Shown here one piece after another: positions 18,056-27,179 of a DNA stretch of 64,000 nt. The first letter of the stretch is position 1. Each line of letters starts with the position of its first letter. The notes under the pieces are model-generated. The model made no database searches, was not told the origin of the DNA, and saw only the letters and a program-made list of their open reading frames with translations. Source of the DNA: DASUAS01 sp036502765 (GTDB lineage Bacteria > Actinomycetota > Acidimicrobiia > IMCC26256 > DASPTH01); contig DASXXX010000053.1 in NCBI GenBank assembly GCA_036502765.1, forward strand, positions 1 through 64,000. The letters are read 5' to 3'. Position numbers and translations under genes: made by a program.

Positions 18056-18874
18056 TCAGCCCTTGCGGTAGGAGCGCACCGCGAGCGGTGTGAACACGAG
18101 GACGATCCCGAGCGCCCACAGCAGCGAGCCCACCACCCAGTACGTGAGCCCGTGGTCGAAGGTGCGCGTCACCGCGTCGCCGAGCAGCAGGCCCCGCCAC
18201 GAGTTGACCATGAACGTGAGTGGTTGCGCTTTGGCGAACGCCTGCACCGGCCCCGGCATGGTCGCGATCGGGACGAACGCGCTCGAGATGAACGAGAACG
18301 GCACCGCGAGGATGCTGAGCCCTTGCGCGGCCTGCGCGTTGCCGCTGACCAGGCCGAGCCAGGCGAACACGATGGCGAACGAGAGCGCGTACACCACGAG
18401 GAGACCGAGCGCGAGCACGACGTCCGGGACCGTGGTGTGCATGCGGAAGCCGATGATGAAGCCGACCCCCAGCGTCACCAAGCCCACGATCACCATCAGC
18501 GTGGCGTCGGCCATGGCCCGCCCTGCGAGCACGGCGCGGTCGGAGATGGGGAGCGAACGCAGCCGGTCGTTGAGCCCCGACGCGACGTCCTCCGCCACCG
18601 CGACCGACGACCCACCGCCGGTGAAGAGGATGCCCGAGACGACGAACCCGGGGACCAGGAACTCGACGTAGGTGACGCCGCTGACGCCGATCGCGCCGCC
18701 GAGGATGTAGCGGAACATCAGCAGGAACACCACGCTCTGCACGATCGCGATGCCGAACACCTGCGGCGTGCGCATCAGCTTGCGGATGGTGCGCGCGGCG
18801 ACCGTGAACGCGGTCGTGGCCCACGTGGCGGTATGGGTGGGAGCGGGAATCGTGAGGGCAGGGATCGTGCTCAT
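18056..18874 (-). CDS. ABC-2 type permease (DrrB-like)
   Basis: This 272-residue membrane protein has about six hydrophobic segments, including EFLVPGFVVSGILFTGGGSS and ALGLLVVYALSFAIVFAWLGL, followed by the conserved SFISSAFVPIATMPGPVQ stretch. This is the DrrB/ABC-2 permease pattern. Its ATG overlaps the stop of the ATPase gene at 18871, so both subunits are made together as an exporter, probably of a hydrophobic drug or lipid. Confidence 0.9.
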   Translation of the reverse strand: MSTIPALTIPAPTHTATWATTAFTVAARTIRKLMRTPQVFGIAIVQSVVFLLMFRYILGGAIGVSGVTYVEFLVPGFVVSGILFTGGGSSVAVAEDVASGLNDRLRSLPISDRAVLAGRAMADATLMVIVGLVTLGVGFIIGFRMHTTVPDVVLALGLLVVYALSFAIVFAWLGLVSGNAQAAQGLSILAVPFSFISSAFVPIATMPGPVQAFAKAQPLTFMVNSWRGLLLGDAVTRTFDHGLTYWVVGSLLWALGIVLVFTPLAVRSYRKG

Positions 18875-19848
18875 GACTTGCTCTTTTCGCGCGGCGCGTC
18901 GGCATCGGACTCGGAGGGTTCGGTGGTGGTGTGACCGGTGAGCGTGAGGAACACGTCGTCGAGCGTCGGTCGTCGTAGCGCGATGTCGTCGAGCGAGATG
19001 TCGGCGTCGCCGAGCGCTTGGACCGCGCTCACGAGCTCGTCGGCGCCGCCACTGACGGGGAGCGACACGCGCGAGTTCTCGGTGTCGATGGTCGCCTCCG
19101 ATCCGAGCGCCGCTGCCGCGCGTTCCAGGTCGGCTTCGTTCTTGACCGTCACGTCGACGACGTCGCGGCCCAGCTGGGCCTTGAGCTCGTCGCCGGTGCC
19201 CGATGCCACGAGCTTCCCGTGGTCGATGATGGCGATGAGGTCGGCGAGGCGGTCGGCCTCCTCGAGGTACTGGGTGGTGAGGAGCACGTTGGTGCCGCCC
19301 GCCACCAGGTCCTCGATCGCCACCCACAACTCGTTCCGGCTCCGCGGGTCGAGCCCGGTCGTCGGCTCGTCGAGGAGCAACAAGCGCGGCGCGCCGACGA
19401 GGCTGGCGCCGAGGTCGAGGCGTCGCTGCATGCCGCCGGAGTAGGTGCGCACCAACCGATCGCCGGCGTCGGAGAGGCCCATCTGGTCGAGCACCGCATC
19501 GGCTGCCTTGGTGCCCTCGTCGCGGTCGTGACCGAACAGCCGCGCCACCATGCGGAGGTTCTCGCGGCCCGTCAACGCGGGTTCGACCGCGGCGTACTGG
19601 CCGGCGAGACCGATGCTGCGGCGAACCTGCTTCGGGTGCTTCGCCACGTCGATGCCCGCGACCTTCAGCGTCCCCGCAGTCGGGCGGGTGAGCGTGGCGA
19701 TGGTGCGGATCAGCGTCGTCTTGCCCGCACCGTTGGGTCCGAGCACGGCGAGCACCTGACCGGACGGGACGCTCAGATCCAGACCTGCGAGCGCCTCGAC
19801 GTCACCGAAGTGCTTCTTCAGACCTTCGGCCTCGATCATCATTTCCAT
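18871..19848 (-). CDS. ABC transporter ATP-binding protein (DrrA-like)
   Basis: This ATPase of about 325 residues has Walker A GPNGAGKTT, the signature TYSGGMQRRLDLG, and Walker B LLLLDEPTTGLD. After the nucleotide-binding domain comes the C-terminal DUF4162-type extension seen in DrrA proteins. The start at 19848 (MEMMIEAEGLKKHFG) is preferred over an ATG 12 codons upstream. It pairs with the permease that overlaps its stop. Confidence 0.93.
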   Translation of the reverse strand: MEMMIEAEGLKKHFGDVEALAGLDLSVPSGQVLAVLGPNGAGKTTLIRTIATLTRPTAGTLKVAGIDVAKHPKQVRRSIGLAGQYAAVEPALTGRENLRMVARLFGHDRDEGTKAADAVLDQMGLSDAGDRLVRTYSGGMQRRLDLGASLVGAPRLLLLDEPTTGLDPRSRNELWVAIEDLVAGGTNVLLTTQYLEEADRLADLIAIIDHGKLVASGTGDELKAQLGRDVVDVTVKNEADLERAAAALGSEATIDTENSRVSLPVSGGADELVSAVQALGDADISLDDIALRRPTLDDVFLTLTGHTTTEPSESDADAPREKSKS

Positions 19849-20011
19849 CCCCGAGACACTAGGCAGGAGTTCGCGCGAGTCCACGAAGCATTCGGCAAAC
19901 TCGTGAACGTCCGCTGCCCGAATGCATCACAAACGGCAGCGCGACGCGGCGACCGAACCAAGGATGAAGATGGACGTGGACACACCGCGACCTACCTCGA
20001 ACATGGCCTGC

Positions 20012-20806
20012 CTACGCGGTGACGTCACGACGCGCGAAGAGCGTGCAGGCGACGACCGCGGCGACGACGACATAGATCGAAGTGACGATGACGGCGTGCG
20101 CGACCGACACGTCGGACGTGCCGCCGGCCGCGAACGCTTCCAGGCCCAGGCCGGGGAACACGCGGCCGGCGCCGGACCAACTGTTCTGCACGATGTGCTC
20201 GAAGGGCCCGAACCAGGCAATGCCCACTGCGAGTGCGACGGTGACCGATCGGAGCACGACGGCGAGCGCCGTGCCCAAGAGCGCGTATCCGGTCACCCAC
20301 AGGAGCACCGCGCCGTAGTCGGTGACCGCAGAGCCCAGCGCGTCGAGACCGGTCCACGCAGACGTGTCGATCCCCGCGCCGGGAGCGAGCAACCGCGCGG
20401 TGAGCCACGCCACGACCTCGATCCCGGCGAGCGTCACGGCCGCGTAGGTGAGCAGCGCCACCACCTTGCCGGCCAGCAGCTGGATGCGGCGCGGTTGGCG
20501 CAGCAGCATCGTACGCATGGTGCCGCGAGAGAACTCGACCGCGGTCCAACCGACGAACACGACGAGCACGAAGAAGCCGGCGAACGCGATCGCGCTCCGG
20601 AAGATCTGCGTGCCGCCACCCGCGTCGGCGAGGGCCTCGATGCTGAGCGCACGGCTCGCACCGCGGCTCAGCGTCGAAGCGGGTTCGGCGGCATTCACGA
20701 CGATCGCCGATGCGCCGACGCCGAAGACGACTGCGGCGATGGCGGTGATGAGCAGGACCTTGCGGCGCAGCAGCTTGGTCAGCTCGGCGTGGTAGGCGCG
20801 CATCAT
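20012..20806 (-). CDS. ABC-2 type permease
   Basis: This 264-residue membrane protein begins MMRAYHAELTKLLRRKVLL, the typical cytoplasmic lead-in of lantibiotic/antibiotic ABC permeases. At least six hydrophobic segments follow (VLLITAIAAVVFGVGASAIVV, AFAGFFVLVVFVGWTAV and others). Its start overlaps the stop of the ATPase gene at 20803. It is part of the kinase-regulator-ABC unit. Confidence 0.88.
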   Translation of the reverse strand: MMRAYHAELTKLLRRKVLLITAIAAVVFGVGASAIVVNAAEPASTLSRGASRALSIEALADAGGGTQIFRSAIAFAGFFVLVVFVGWTAVEFSRGTMRTMLLRQPRRIQLLAGKVVALLTYAAVTLAGIEVVAWLTARLLAPGAGIDTSAWTGLDALGSAVTDYGAVLLWVTGYALLGTALAVVLRSVTVALAVGIAWFGPFEHIVQNSWSGAGRVFPGLGLEAFAAGGTSDVSVAHAVIVTSIYVVVAAVVACTLFARRDVTA

Positions 20807-21756
20807 CGGGACACTCCTTCCAGGAGCTCGAGGTAGCTGGATTCGAGGGTGGGTCGTCGGACATGGACCTCGGAGAGGACGATGCCGGCCGACGCGGCGT
20901 GCCGATTGAGCTGTTCGGCGAGCTCGTCGGGGTCGCGTCCGTCGGGGGTGACGATGAGCACGTCGTCTTCCCGGCCGACTTCCAAGCCGTGGGCGGCGAC
21001 GATGTCGGCCAGCGGCAGGAGGCTCGCGACACGACGGCAACCCAGCACGATCTCGACGCTCGCCCGAGCCGCGAAGCCGGCGGCGTCGCCGGAGTAGACG
21101 AGGTGACCGTGGTCGATGACGAGCAACCAGTCGGACACCTGCTCGAGCTCGCTGAGGATGTGCGAGGAGACCAGGATCGTCCGATCGGCGCGGGTCAACG
21201 CGCGGATGAGGTCCCGCATCTCGGTGATCCCGACCGGGTCGAGGCCGTTGGTGGGTTCGTCGAGCACCAGCAGCCGCGGTTCCCCGAGCAGCGCGGCGCC
21301 GATGGCGAGGCGCTGCTTCATCCCGAACGAGTAGGTGCCGAAGCGGTCCTGTCCCCGCCCGGTGAGCCCCACCTGTTCGAGCACGTCGCCGACCGTTCGG
21401 GTCTCGCCTCCGCTCAGGCGCGCGATGAGCTCGAGGTTCTCGATCCCGGTGAGCCCCGGCCACAGCGCAGGTCCCTCGACGAGCGCGCCGACGCCACCGA
21501 GGTAGCGCTCAGGGTGCGCGATCGATTCGCCCAGGACGGTGGCGTGACCCGACGTCGGCCGGACGAGGCCGAGCAGCATCGCCATGGTCGTGGTCTTGCC
21601 CGCACCGTTCGGACCGATGAAGCCGGCCACGACGCCCGCGGGGACGTCGACAGTCAGATGGTCGACCGCGACATGGTCGCGGTAGCGCTTGGTGAGCTGA
21701 TCGAGCTGGAGAACGGGAGCTGTGCTCTTCGTCGCAGCGGTCGTCGTCGTTGTCAT
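20803..21756 (-). CDS. ABC transporter ATP-binding protein (BcrA-like)
   Basis: This 317-residue ATPase has Walker A GPNGAGKTT, the signature-region TYSFGMKQRL (an S-F-G-M-K-Q variant common in BcrA-type exporters), and Walker B LLVLDEPTNGLD. It pairs with the downstream permease for export. The gene lies 58 bp after the response regulator, which probably controls it. The ATG at 21756 is preferred over one eight codons earlier. Confidence 0.92.
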   Translation of the reverse strand: MTTTTTAATKSTAPVLQLDQLTKRYRDHVAVDHLTVDVPAGVVAGFIGPNGAGKTTTMAMLLGLVRPTSGHATVLGESIAHPERYLGGVGALVEGPALWPGLTGIENLELIARLSGGETRTVGDVLEQVGLTGRGQDRFGTYSFGMKQRLAIGAALLGEPRLLVLDEPTNGLDPVGITEMRDLIRALTRADRTILVSSHILSELEQVSDWLLVIDHGHLVYSGDAAGFAARASVEIVLGCRRVASLLPLADIVAAHGLEVGREDDVLIVTPDGRDPDELAEQLNRHAASAGIVLSEVHVRRPTLESSYLELLEGVSR

Positions 21757-21802
21757 GGCACCATCGTGCGATGACAGCACGCTGGTGTCGTCGGCCGTGC
21801 GA

Positions 21803-21814
21803 CGACAATTGTCG
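21803..21814. promoter_or_regulatory. 12-bp perfect palindrome upstream of ABC operon
   Basis: CGACAATTGTCG lies between the stop of the response regulator gene and the start of the ABC ATPase gene. It may be the binding site of the NarL-type regulator or of another repressor. The gap is only 58 bp. Confidence 0.4.
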
Positions 21815-22498
21815 CTACGTCGCCAGTCGTACGAGACCCGACTGATACGCGAACACCACGAGCTGCGCGCGGTCGCGCGCGTGCAGCTTGACCATCGCCC
21901 GGCTCACGTGTGTGCGCGCGGTCGCCGGACTGACGACGAGCTCACCCGCGATCTCGTCGTTGGTGAGGCCCTGCGCGACCAGCACCACGACCTCGCGCTC
22001 GCGATCGGTGAGGACCTCCATCTCGCGGGGTGTGCGCTCCGGCCGGGTCGGCCGGCTGGTGAACTCCCCGATGAGACGCCGCGTCACACTCGGCGAGAGG
22101 AGCGCCTCACCGGCCGCGACCTCGCGCACGGCGCGGACCAGGTCGGCGGGTTGTGTGTGCTTCACCAGGAAGCCGCTGGCACCCAGACGCAGCGCCTCGA
22201 ACACGTACTCGTCGAGCTCGAACGTGGTCAACACCAGCACCTTCACGTCGTCGAGCATCGAGTCCTCGTTGATGCGCGCCAGCGCCTCGAGCCCGTCGAG
22301 CACCGGCATGCGGACGTCCATCAGCACCACGTCGGGCACCGTCGCACGCACGAGCTCCAACGCGACTTCGCCGTCGCTGGCCTCCCCCACCACCTCGATG
22401 TCGTCCTCGACGTCGAGCAGCATCCGGAACCCGGCGCGCACGAGCGGCTGATCGTCGACGAGGACCACTCGGATCACTCGGATCACGTCGTCGACCAC
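21815..22498 (-). CDS. NarL/LuxR-type response regulator
   Basis: A 227-residue two-domain regulator. The receiver has the acidic pair in VLVDDQ, the phospho-acceptor Asp61 in LMDVRMP, and the conserved Lys in GFLVKHTQP. The C-terminal LuxR HTH has LTDREREVVVLVAQGLTNDEIA. It overlaps the upstream kinase gene by 16 bp. It very likely regulates the ABC genes downstream. Confidence 0.95.
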   Translation of the reverse strand: MVDDVIRVIRVVLVDDQPLVRAGFRMLLDVEDDIEVVGEASDGEVALELVRATVPDVVLMDVRMPVLDGLEALARINEDSMLDDVKVLVLTTFELDEYVFEALRLGASGFLVKHTQPADLVRAVREVAAGEALLSPSVTRRLIGEFTSRPTRPERTPREMEVLTDREREVVVLVAQGLTNDEIAGELVVSPATARTHVSRAMVKLHARDRAQLVVFAYQSGLVRLAT

Positions 22499-23661
22499 GT
22501 TGCCACCACCCGATAGCCGCCGTCGGCGCGCGGCCCGGCTTCGACGACCCCGCCGGTCGCCTCGGCTCGTTCGCGCATCCCACGAAGACCCACCCCCGAG
22601 CCCTGCACGACGTGGCCCTCGACGTCGGGCCGGGTCAAGTGGCCGTCGTTCCGCACCTCGAGCCGGAAGCTGCGGTCCGCATCGCGACAGAGCTCGACAT
22701 GGGTCGCGGCGCCCGGCGCATGGCGCATCACGTTCGTGAGCGATTCCTGGACGATCCGGTAGACGGCGGTGCCCACGGGCGCGCCGACGGCGTCGACCGG
22801 TCCGGCGGTCGTCAAGGTCACCGGCAGGTGTGCTGCGTTGGCGGCCTCGACGAGTTCGCCCAGTTGGGGAAGTCCGGGCGTGGGCGCGCGCGACAACCCC
22901 TCTTCGTCGCGGAGGACCCGCACCATGGCGGCCAGCTCCTCGAGGACCTCCCGGCTCGCGTCCTGGATCGCGTCGAGCGCCGGCTTCACCGCCTCGGGAC
23001 GACGTTCGAGCACGTGGGCCGCGACTCCGGCCTGCACGTTGATCGTGGCCATCGCGTGCGCCACGCTGTCGTGCAGGTCACGGGCGATCCGGAGCCGTTC
23101 CTCCGCGACCCTGCGGCGACCTTCCTCTTCGCGGGTCTGCTCCAACGAGTGGTTCCGCTCCTCCAACTCCCGGAGGTAGCTCCGCCGGTTGCGCAACGCG
23201 TCACCGAGGAACACCGCCGCGGCGGACCACCCGAGGAACACGAGGTGCAGGATCGGCGCGTCACCGCGCACGAGCAGGCTCGTCGCGCTCAGCACCACGC
23301 AGAGCACGGCCGCGCCGAGGAGGCCGGTGCGGCGATCGGTGCGCCAGCTCAAGCTGAAGAGGGCGACCCAGCCCACCACGTAGATCGGACCGCCCGCATA
23401 CTCCCCGACGATGTACGCCCCCAGCACTCCGGTCACGACGACCAGCGTGGTCCGCGGCCACCGGCGACACGTCCCGATCGAGATGCCGGCGACCACCAGC
23501 AGGAAGTACGCGAAGCCATCGAGCGAGACCTCGTCGCCCGTGACCGCTATGTGACCGGTCGCCAAGATCAGGAAGGCGGTGGTGAGGCCGGCGGCGACCA
23601 CGTCGGCCACCCATCCTCCGGCCCGGCCGGAGCGCGCACCGAACGACGATGCCGAGTCCAT
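22483..23661 (-). CDS. Sensor histidine kinase, HisKA_3 type
   Basis: This protein of about 392 residues has four to five hydrophobic helices in the first 160 residues and no large external domain, so it probably senses within the membrane. The phospho-His is in RIARDLHDSVAHAM (residue 197), and the ATPase G box is in GSGVGLRGMRERA. It is the DesK/LiaS-like architecture often paired with ABC exporters for envelope stress. Confidence 0.93.
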   Translation of the reverse strand: MDSASSFGARSGRAGGWVADVVAAGLTTAFLILATGHIAVTGDEVSLDGFAYFLLVVAGISIGTCRRWPRTTLVVVTGVLGAYIVGEYAGGPIYVVGWVALFSLSWRTDRRTGLLGAAVLCVVLSATSLLVRGDAPILHLVFLGWSAAAVFLGDALRNRRSYLRELEERNHSLEQTREEEGRRRVAEERLRIARDLHDSVAHAMATINVQAGVAAHVLERRPEAVKPALDAIQDASREVLEELAAMVRVLRDEEGLSRAPTPGLPQLGELVEAANAAHLPVTLTTAGPVDAVGAPVGTAVYRIVQESLTNVMRHAPGAATHVELCRDADRSFRLEVRNDGHLTRPDVEGHVVQGSGVGLRGMRERAEATGGVVEAGPRADGGYRVVATWSTT

Positions 23662-23726
23662 GGTCGCCACGCTACGGCGACGACGAAGAAGAAGAATCAG
23701 CCCACCGTCGTATTCGACGCGTACGC

Positions 23727-23760
23727 ACCGGGTCGTACGAAAGCGACTTCACGACCCGGT
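23727..23760. promoter_or_regulatory. 10-bp perfect inverted repeat upstream of fdh
   Basis: ACCGGGTCGT at 23727-23736 and its exact reverse complement at 23751-23760 are separated by 14 bases. The element lies in the 269-bp gap between the divergent kinase and formate dehydrogenase genes. It is an operator candidate; no T-run follows, so it is unlikely to be a terminator. Confidence 0.45.
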
Positions 23761-23930
23761 CGACGCCAACCCAGGGATCTGGGACCGAAGCCCACCCGCA
23801 CGCGCGATCCCGGCAGGTCGCCGACCCGTGGGCGACCGAGCACCCAGAACTTGGCTGTCGATGGACCAAGCGAGATGATGCGAGGATTCTGCGCCGGCGC
23901 GCAATTTCGACGAACGACTGGAGAGAGACG

Positions 23931-25112
23931 ATGGCGAAGATCCTCTGTGTTCTCTACGACGATCCGGTCGACGGTTACCCGACGGAGTACGCAAGGGACG
24001 GCGTCCCTGCGATCGACCACTATCCCGGTGGTCAGACGGTGCCGTCGCCGAAGGCCATCGACTTCACGCCGGGAGAGCTGCTCGGGAGTCTGTCGGGTGA
24101 GCTGGGACTGCGTCCCTATCTCGAGTCACTCGGGCACACCTTCGTCGTGACCTCGGACAAGGAGGGACCGGACTCCGTGTTCGCGCGTGAGCTGCCGGAT
24201 GCCGAGGTCGTGATCTCACAACCGTTCTGGCCGGCGTACCTGACCGCGGAACGGATCGCCGCGGCGCCGAAGCTCAAGCTGGCGATCACCGCGGGAATCG
24301 GTTCGGACCATGTGGACCTGCAGGCGGCGATCGATCACGCGGTCACCGTGGCCGAGGTCACCTACTCGAACAGCATCAGCGTGTCCGAGCACGTCGTGAT
24401 GATGATCCTGTCGTTGGTGCGCAACTACATCCCGTCGTACGAGTGGGTCGTCAAGGGCGGATGGAACATCGCCGACTGCGTGCAGCGGTCCTACGACCTC
24501 GAGGGCATGACCGTCGGAACCGTTGCCGCCGGTCGCATCGGGCTCGCGGTGCTGCGTCGGCTGCACCCGTTCGACGTGAAGCTGCACTACACCGACCGCC
24601 ATCGGCTCGACGAGAGCGTGGAGCGCGAGCTCGGCCTCACGTACCACCCGACCGCCGAGTCGATGGTGGAAGTCTGCGACGTCGTCACGATCAATGCGCC
24701 TTTGCACCCGGAAACCGAAGGGCTGTTCGACGCCCGCCTCCTCTCGAAGATGAAGCGCGGCGCATATCTCATCAACACCGCACGCGGCAAGATCTGCGAT
24801 CGCGACGCGATCGTCGACGCGCTCGAGCGCGGCCAGCTCGCGGGCTACGCGGGCGACGTGTGGTTCCCGCAGCCGGCGCCCACCGATCACCCGTGGCGGA
24901 CGATGCCGCATCACGGGATGACGCCGCACATCTCGGGATCGTCGCTGTCCGCCCAGGCGCGCTACGCGGCGGGCACGCGCGAGATACTCGAGTGCCACTT
25001 CGAAGGACGACCGATCCGTGACGAGTACCTCATCGTCGACGGTGGCCACCTGGCGGGCACGGGTGCGCAGTCGTACACCGCCGGCAACGCGACCGCCGGA
25101 TCGGAGAACTAG
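23931..25112 (+). CDS. fdh: NAD-dependent formate dehydrogenase
   Basis: This 393-residue member of the D-2-hydroxyacid dehydrogenase superfamily oxidises formate to CO2 with NAD+. The key residues of the Pseudomonas enzyme are present with an offset of one: Ile123-Gly124 (AGIGSDH), Asn147, Asp222 for NAD specificity (HYTDRH), Arg285 (NTARGK), Gln314 and His333 (TPHISGSS). The nucleotide loop reads AAGRIG. The N- and C-terminal extensions typical of FDH are present. A GGAGAG site precedes the ATG. It stands alone, with no molybdenum FDH or formaldehyde genes nearby. Confidence 0.95.
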   Translation: MAKILCVLYDDPVDGYPTEYARDGVPAIDHYPGGQTVPSPKAIDFTPGELLGSLSGELGLRPYLESLGHTFVVTSDKEGPDSVFARELPDAEVVISQPFWPAYLTAERIAAAPKLKLAITAGIGSDHVDLQAAIDHAVTVAEVTYSNSISVSEHVVMMILSLVRNYIPSYEWVVKGGWNIADCVQRSYDLEGMTVGTVAAGRIGLAVLRRLHPFDVKLHYTDRHRLDESVERELGLTYHPTAESMVEVCDVVTINAPLHPETEGLFDARLLSKMKRGAYLINTARGKICDRDAIVDALERGQLAGYAGDVWFPQPAPTDHPWRTMPHHGMTPHISGSSLSAQARYAAGTREILECHFEGRPIRDEYLIVDGGHLAGTGAQSYTAGNATAGSEN

Positions 25113-26045
25113 TCAGCGCACTGCGAGGACGAGCTTGCCGCGGAGGTGTCGCCCTTCGCTCACGCGGTGCGCGATCGCCGCGTCGCGCAGCGGGTAGACG
25201 GTGATCTCCGGCAGTGCGACGGCGCCCGATTCGACGAGGTCGACGACGTGTTCGAGGTGTGCACGATCTCGCCCGACCGAGGGTCGAAGGAGCACGATGT
25301 CGTCACGTGATGTCGGCGGCAGCTCGGATCCGACGGCGATGGAGGCGACCCGCCCGCCGGGCCTCACGACCGTGTAACACCGCTCGATGACGTCGAAGCC
25401 GACGGTGTCGAACACCGCGTCGCAGTCGGACACGACGTCGGCGAAGTCGACCCGGTGGTAGTCGATGACCTCGTCGGCGCCGCGTTGCCGTACGTAGTCC
25501 AGATTGGCGGCGCTCGCAGTGGTGATCACGCGCGCGCCGAGGTGCTTGGCGAGCTGCACGGCAAAGCCGCCCACACCGCCGGCGCCACCCTGGATGAGGA
25601 TGGTCTCACCCGCTTGGAGTCGGAGGGTGTCCTCGATCGAGACCACCGCGGTCAGTCCGCTCAAGGCGACGGCCGCGGCCTCGACGTGCGTGAGCGAGTC
25701 GGGCTTCCGGGCGAGGATCGCCGCCCTGATCGCGATCCGCTCGGCGTAGGCACCCTCGAGCATGACACCGCCCACGTTGTCGCACACGCCGACCACCGCA
25801 TCGCCGATCGCGACATCGGTGTCGGCACCCACGGCACTCACGACACCGGAGAAGTCCCGACCGAGGACGTGCGGAAGGTCGGGCGCCTGACGGTACGTCC
25901 CTTGGCGCACCTGCCAATCGGCACCGTTCACACTCGCCGCATGCACGTCGACCACCACCTCGTCCGCCTCGGCGACCGGATCGGGAACCTCGCCGTACTG
26001 CAGGACCTCCGGGCCGCCATGGGCTTCGAAGTAGACGGCCTTCAT
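25113..26045 (-). CDS. NADPH:quinone oxidoreductase-type (zinc-less MDR) protein
   Basis: A 310-residue medium-chain reductase with the GroES-like start YFEAHGGPEVLQYGEVPDP, LGRDFSGVV, and the nucleotide loop GGAGGVGGFAVQLAKHLGA. It lacks the structural zinc cysteines, as quinone oxidoreductases do. It reduces quinones or enones with NADPH. Its stop directly abuts that of fdh. It is followed on the same strand, with a 40-bp gap, by an AKR gene transcribed ahead of it. Confidence 0.9.
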   Translation of the reverse strand: MKAVYFEAHGGPEVLQYGEVPDPVAEADEVVVDVHAASVNGADWQVRQGTYRQAPDLPHVLGRDFSGVVSAVGADTDVAIGDAVVGVCDNVGGVMLEGAYAERIAIRAAILARKPDSLTHVEAAAVALSGLTAVVSIEDTLRLQAGETILIQGGAGGVGGFAVQLAKHLGARVITTASAANLDYVRQRGADEVIDYHRVDFADVVSDCDAVFDTVGFDVIERCYTVVRPGGRVASIAVGSELPPTSRDDIVLLRPSVGRDRAHLEHVVDLVESGAVALPEITVYPLRDAAIAHRVSEGRHLRGKLVLAVR

Positions 26046-26085
26046 GTCGCGCCCCTCGCTGCGGTCGGTCGGTTCGTGTCGAGGC

Positions 26086-27063
26086 TCAGCGTTCGATCAT
26101 CTGCATCTGTTGTTCGCTGTGGTGGTCGCCGGCCGCGGGGGTGACGTTGGTGAGCGTGTCGATCTGCTCGCGACTCAGCTGCACGCCGTCGGCGGCGACG
26201 TTCTCCTCGACGCGCACGACGCGCTTGGTGCCCGGGATCGGTGCGATGTCGTCGCCTTGGGCGAGGACCCATGCCAAGGCGACCTGGCCCGGCGTGGCGC
26301 CGACTTCAGCGGCGATTGCCTTGACTTCATCGACGGCCCGGAGGTTGCGCTCGAAGTTCTCGCCGACGAAGCGAGGATTGGTCTTGCGGCTGTCAGTGTC
26401 CGCGAAGTCGTCGGTGGTGCGGATCTCTCCGGTGAGGAACCCGCGGCCGAGCGGTGAGTATGCAACCAGGCCGATGCCGAGTTCGCGCAGCACCGGCAGG
26501 ACCTTCGGTTCGGGATCGCGCGTCCACAACGAATATTCGGACTGCAGCGCGGTGACGGGATGCACGGCGTGGGCACGGCGGATCGTGTTCGCGCCGGCCT
26601 CGGAGAGACCGATATGGCGGATCTTGCCTTCGGTGACGAGTTCGGCGAGAGCACCGATGGTGTCTTCGATGGGCGTCTTGGGGTCGACGCGGTGCTGGTA
26701 GTACAGATCGATGTGATCGGTGCCCAGCCGACGCAGCGAACCTTCACACGCAATACGGACGTTGGCCGGACTGCTGTCGAGATTCCAGGTGCCACCGCCG
26801 GCGTGTGAAACGAGACCGAACTTCGTCGCGAGGACGACGTCGTCGCGGCGATCCTTGATGGCCTCACCGACGAGTTCCTCGTTGACGAAGGGGCCGTAGA
26901 TCTCGGCCGTGTCGATCAGCGTGACGCCGAGGTCGAGCGCCCGGTGGATCGTGCGGATCGACTCGGCGTCGTCGGTTCCCGCGCCGGTGTACGCGCTGGA
27001 CATGCCCATGGCGCCAAGACCGATGCGTCCGACGTCGAGACTTCCGAGCTTGATGTGCTTCAT
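26086..27063 (-). CDS. Aldo/keto reductase
   Basis: This 325-residue AKR has Asp and Tyr in DTAEIYGPF, Lys in ATKFG and His in LYYQHRVDP, a complete tetrad, with the C-terminal signature GTKRVVRVEENVAA. It resembles the AKR13/YakC type. The start at 27063 (MKHIKLGSLDVGRIGLGAMG) is supported by the expected strand order; upstream in-frame codons are probably untranslated. It is probably cotranscribed with the MDR gene downstream. Confidence 0.92.
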   Translation of the reverse strand: MKHIKLGSLDVGRIGLGAMGMSSAYTGAGTDDAESIRTIHRALDLGVTLIDTAEIYGPFVNEELVGEAIKDRRDDVVLATKFGLVSHAGGGTWNLDSSPANVRIACEGSLRRLGTDHIDLYYQHRVDPKTPIEDTIGALAELVTEGKIRHIGLSEAGANTIRRAHAVHPVTALQSEYSLWTRDPEPKVLPVLRELGIGLVAYSPLGRGFLTGEIRTTDDFADTDSRKTNPRFVGENFERNLRAVDEVKAIAAEVGATPGQVALAWVLAQGDDIAPIPGTKRVVRVEENVAADGVQLSREQIDTLTNVTPAAGDHHSEQQMQMIER

Positions 27064-27179
27064 GACGGTGTTCCTCTCCATCGTCCGGAACGGCCAACCC
27101 CATTGAGGCTCGCGCATGAGAGAAGGCAACGACGAACGTCCCGCGGCACGTCCGCTAGGTTCTCAGTTCGAAGCAGGCG

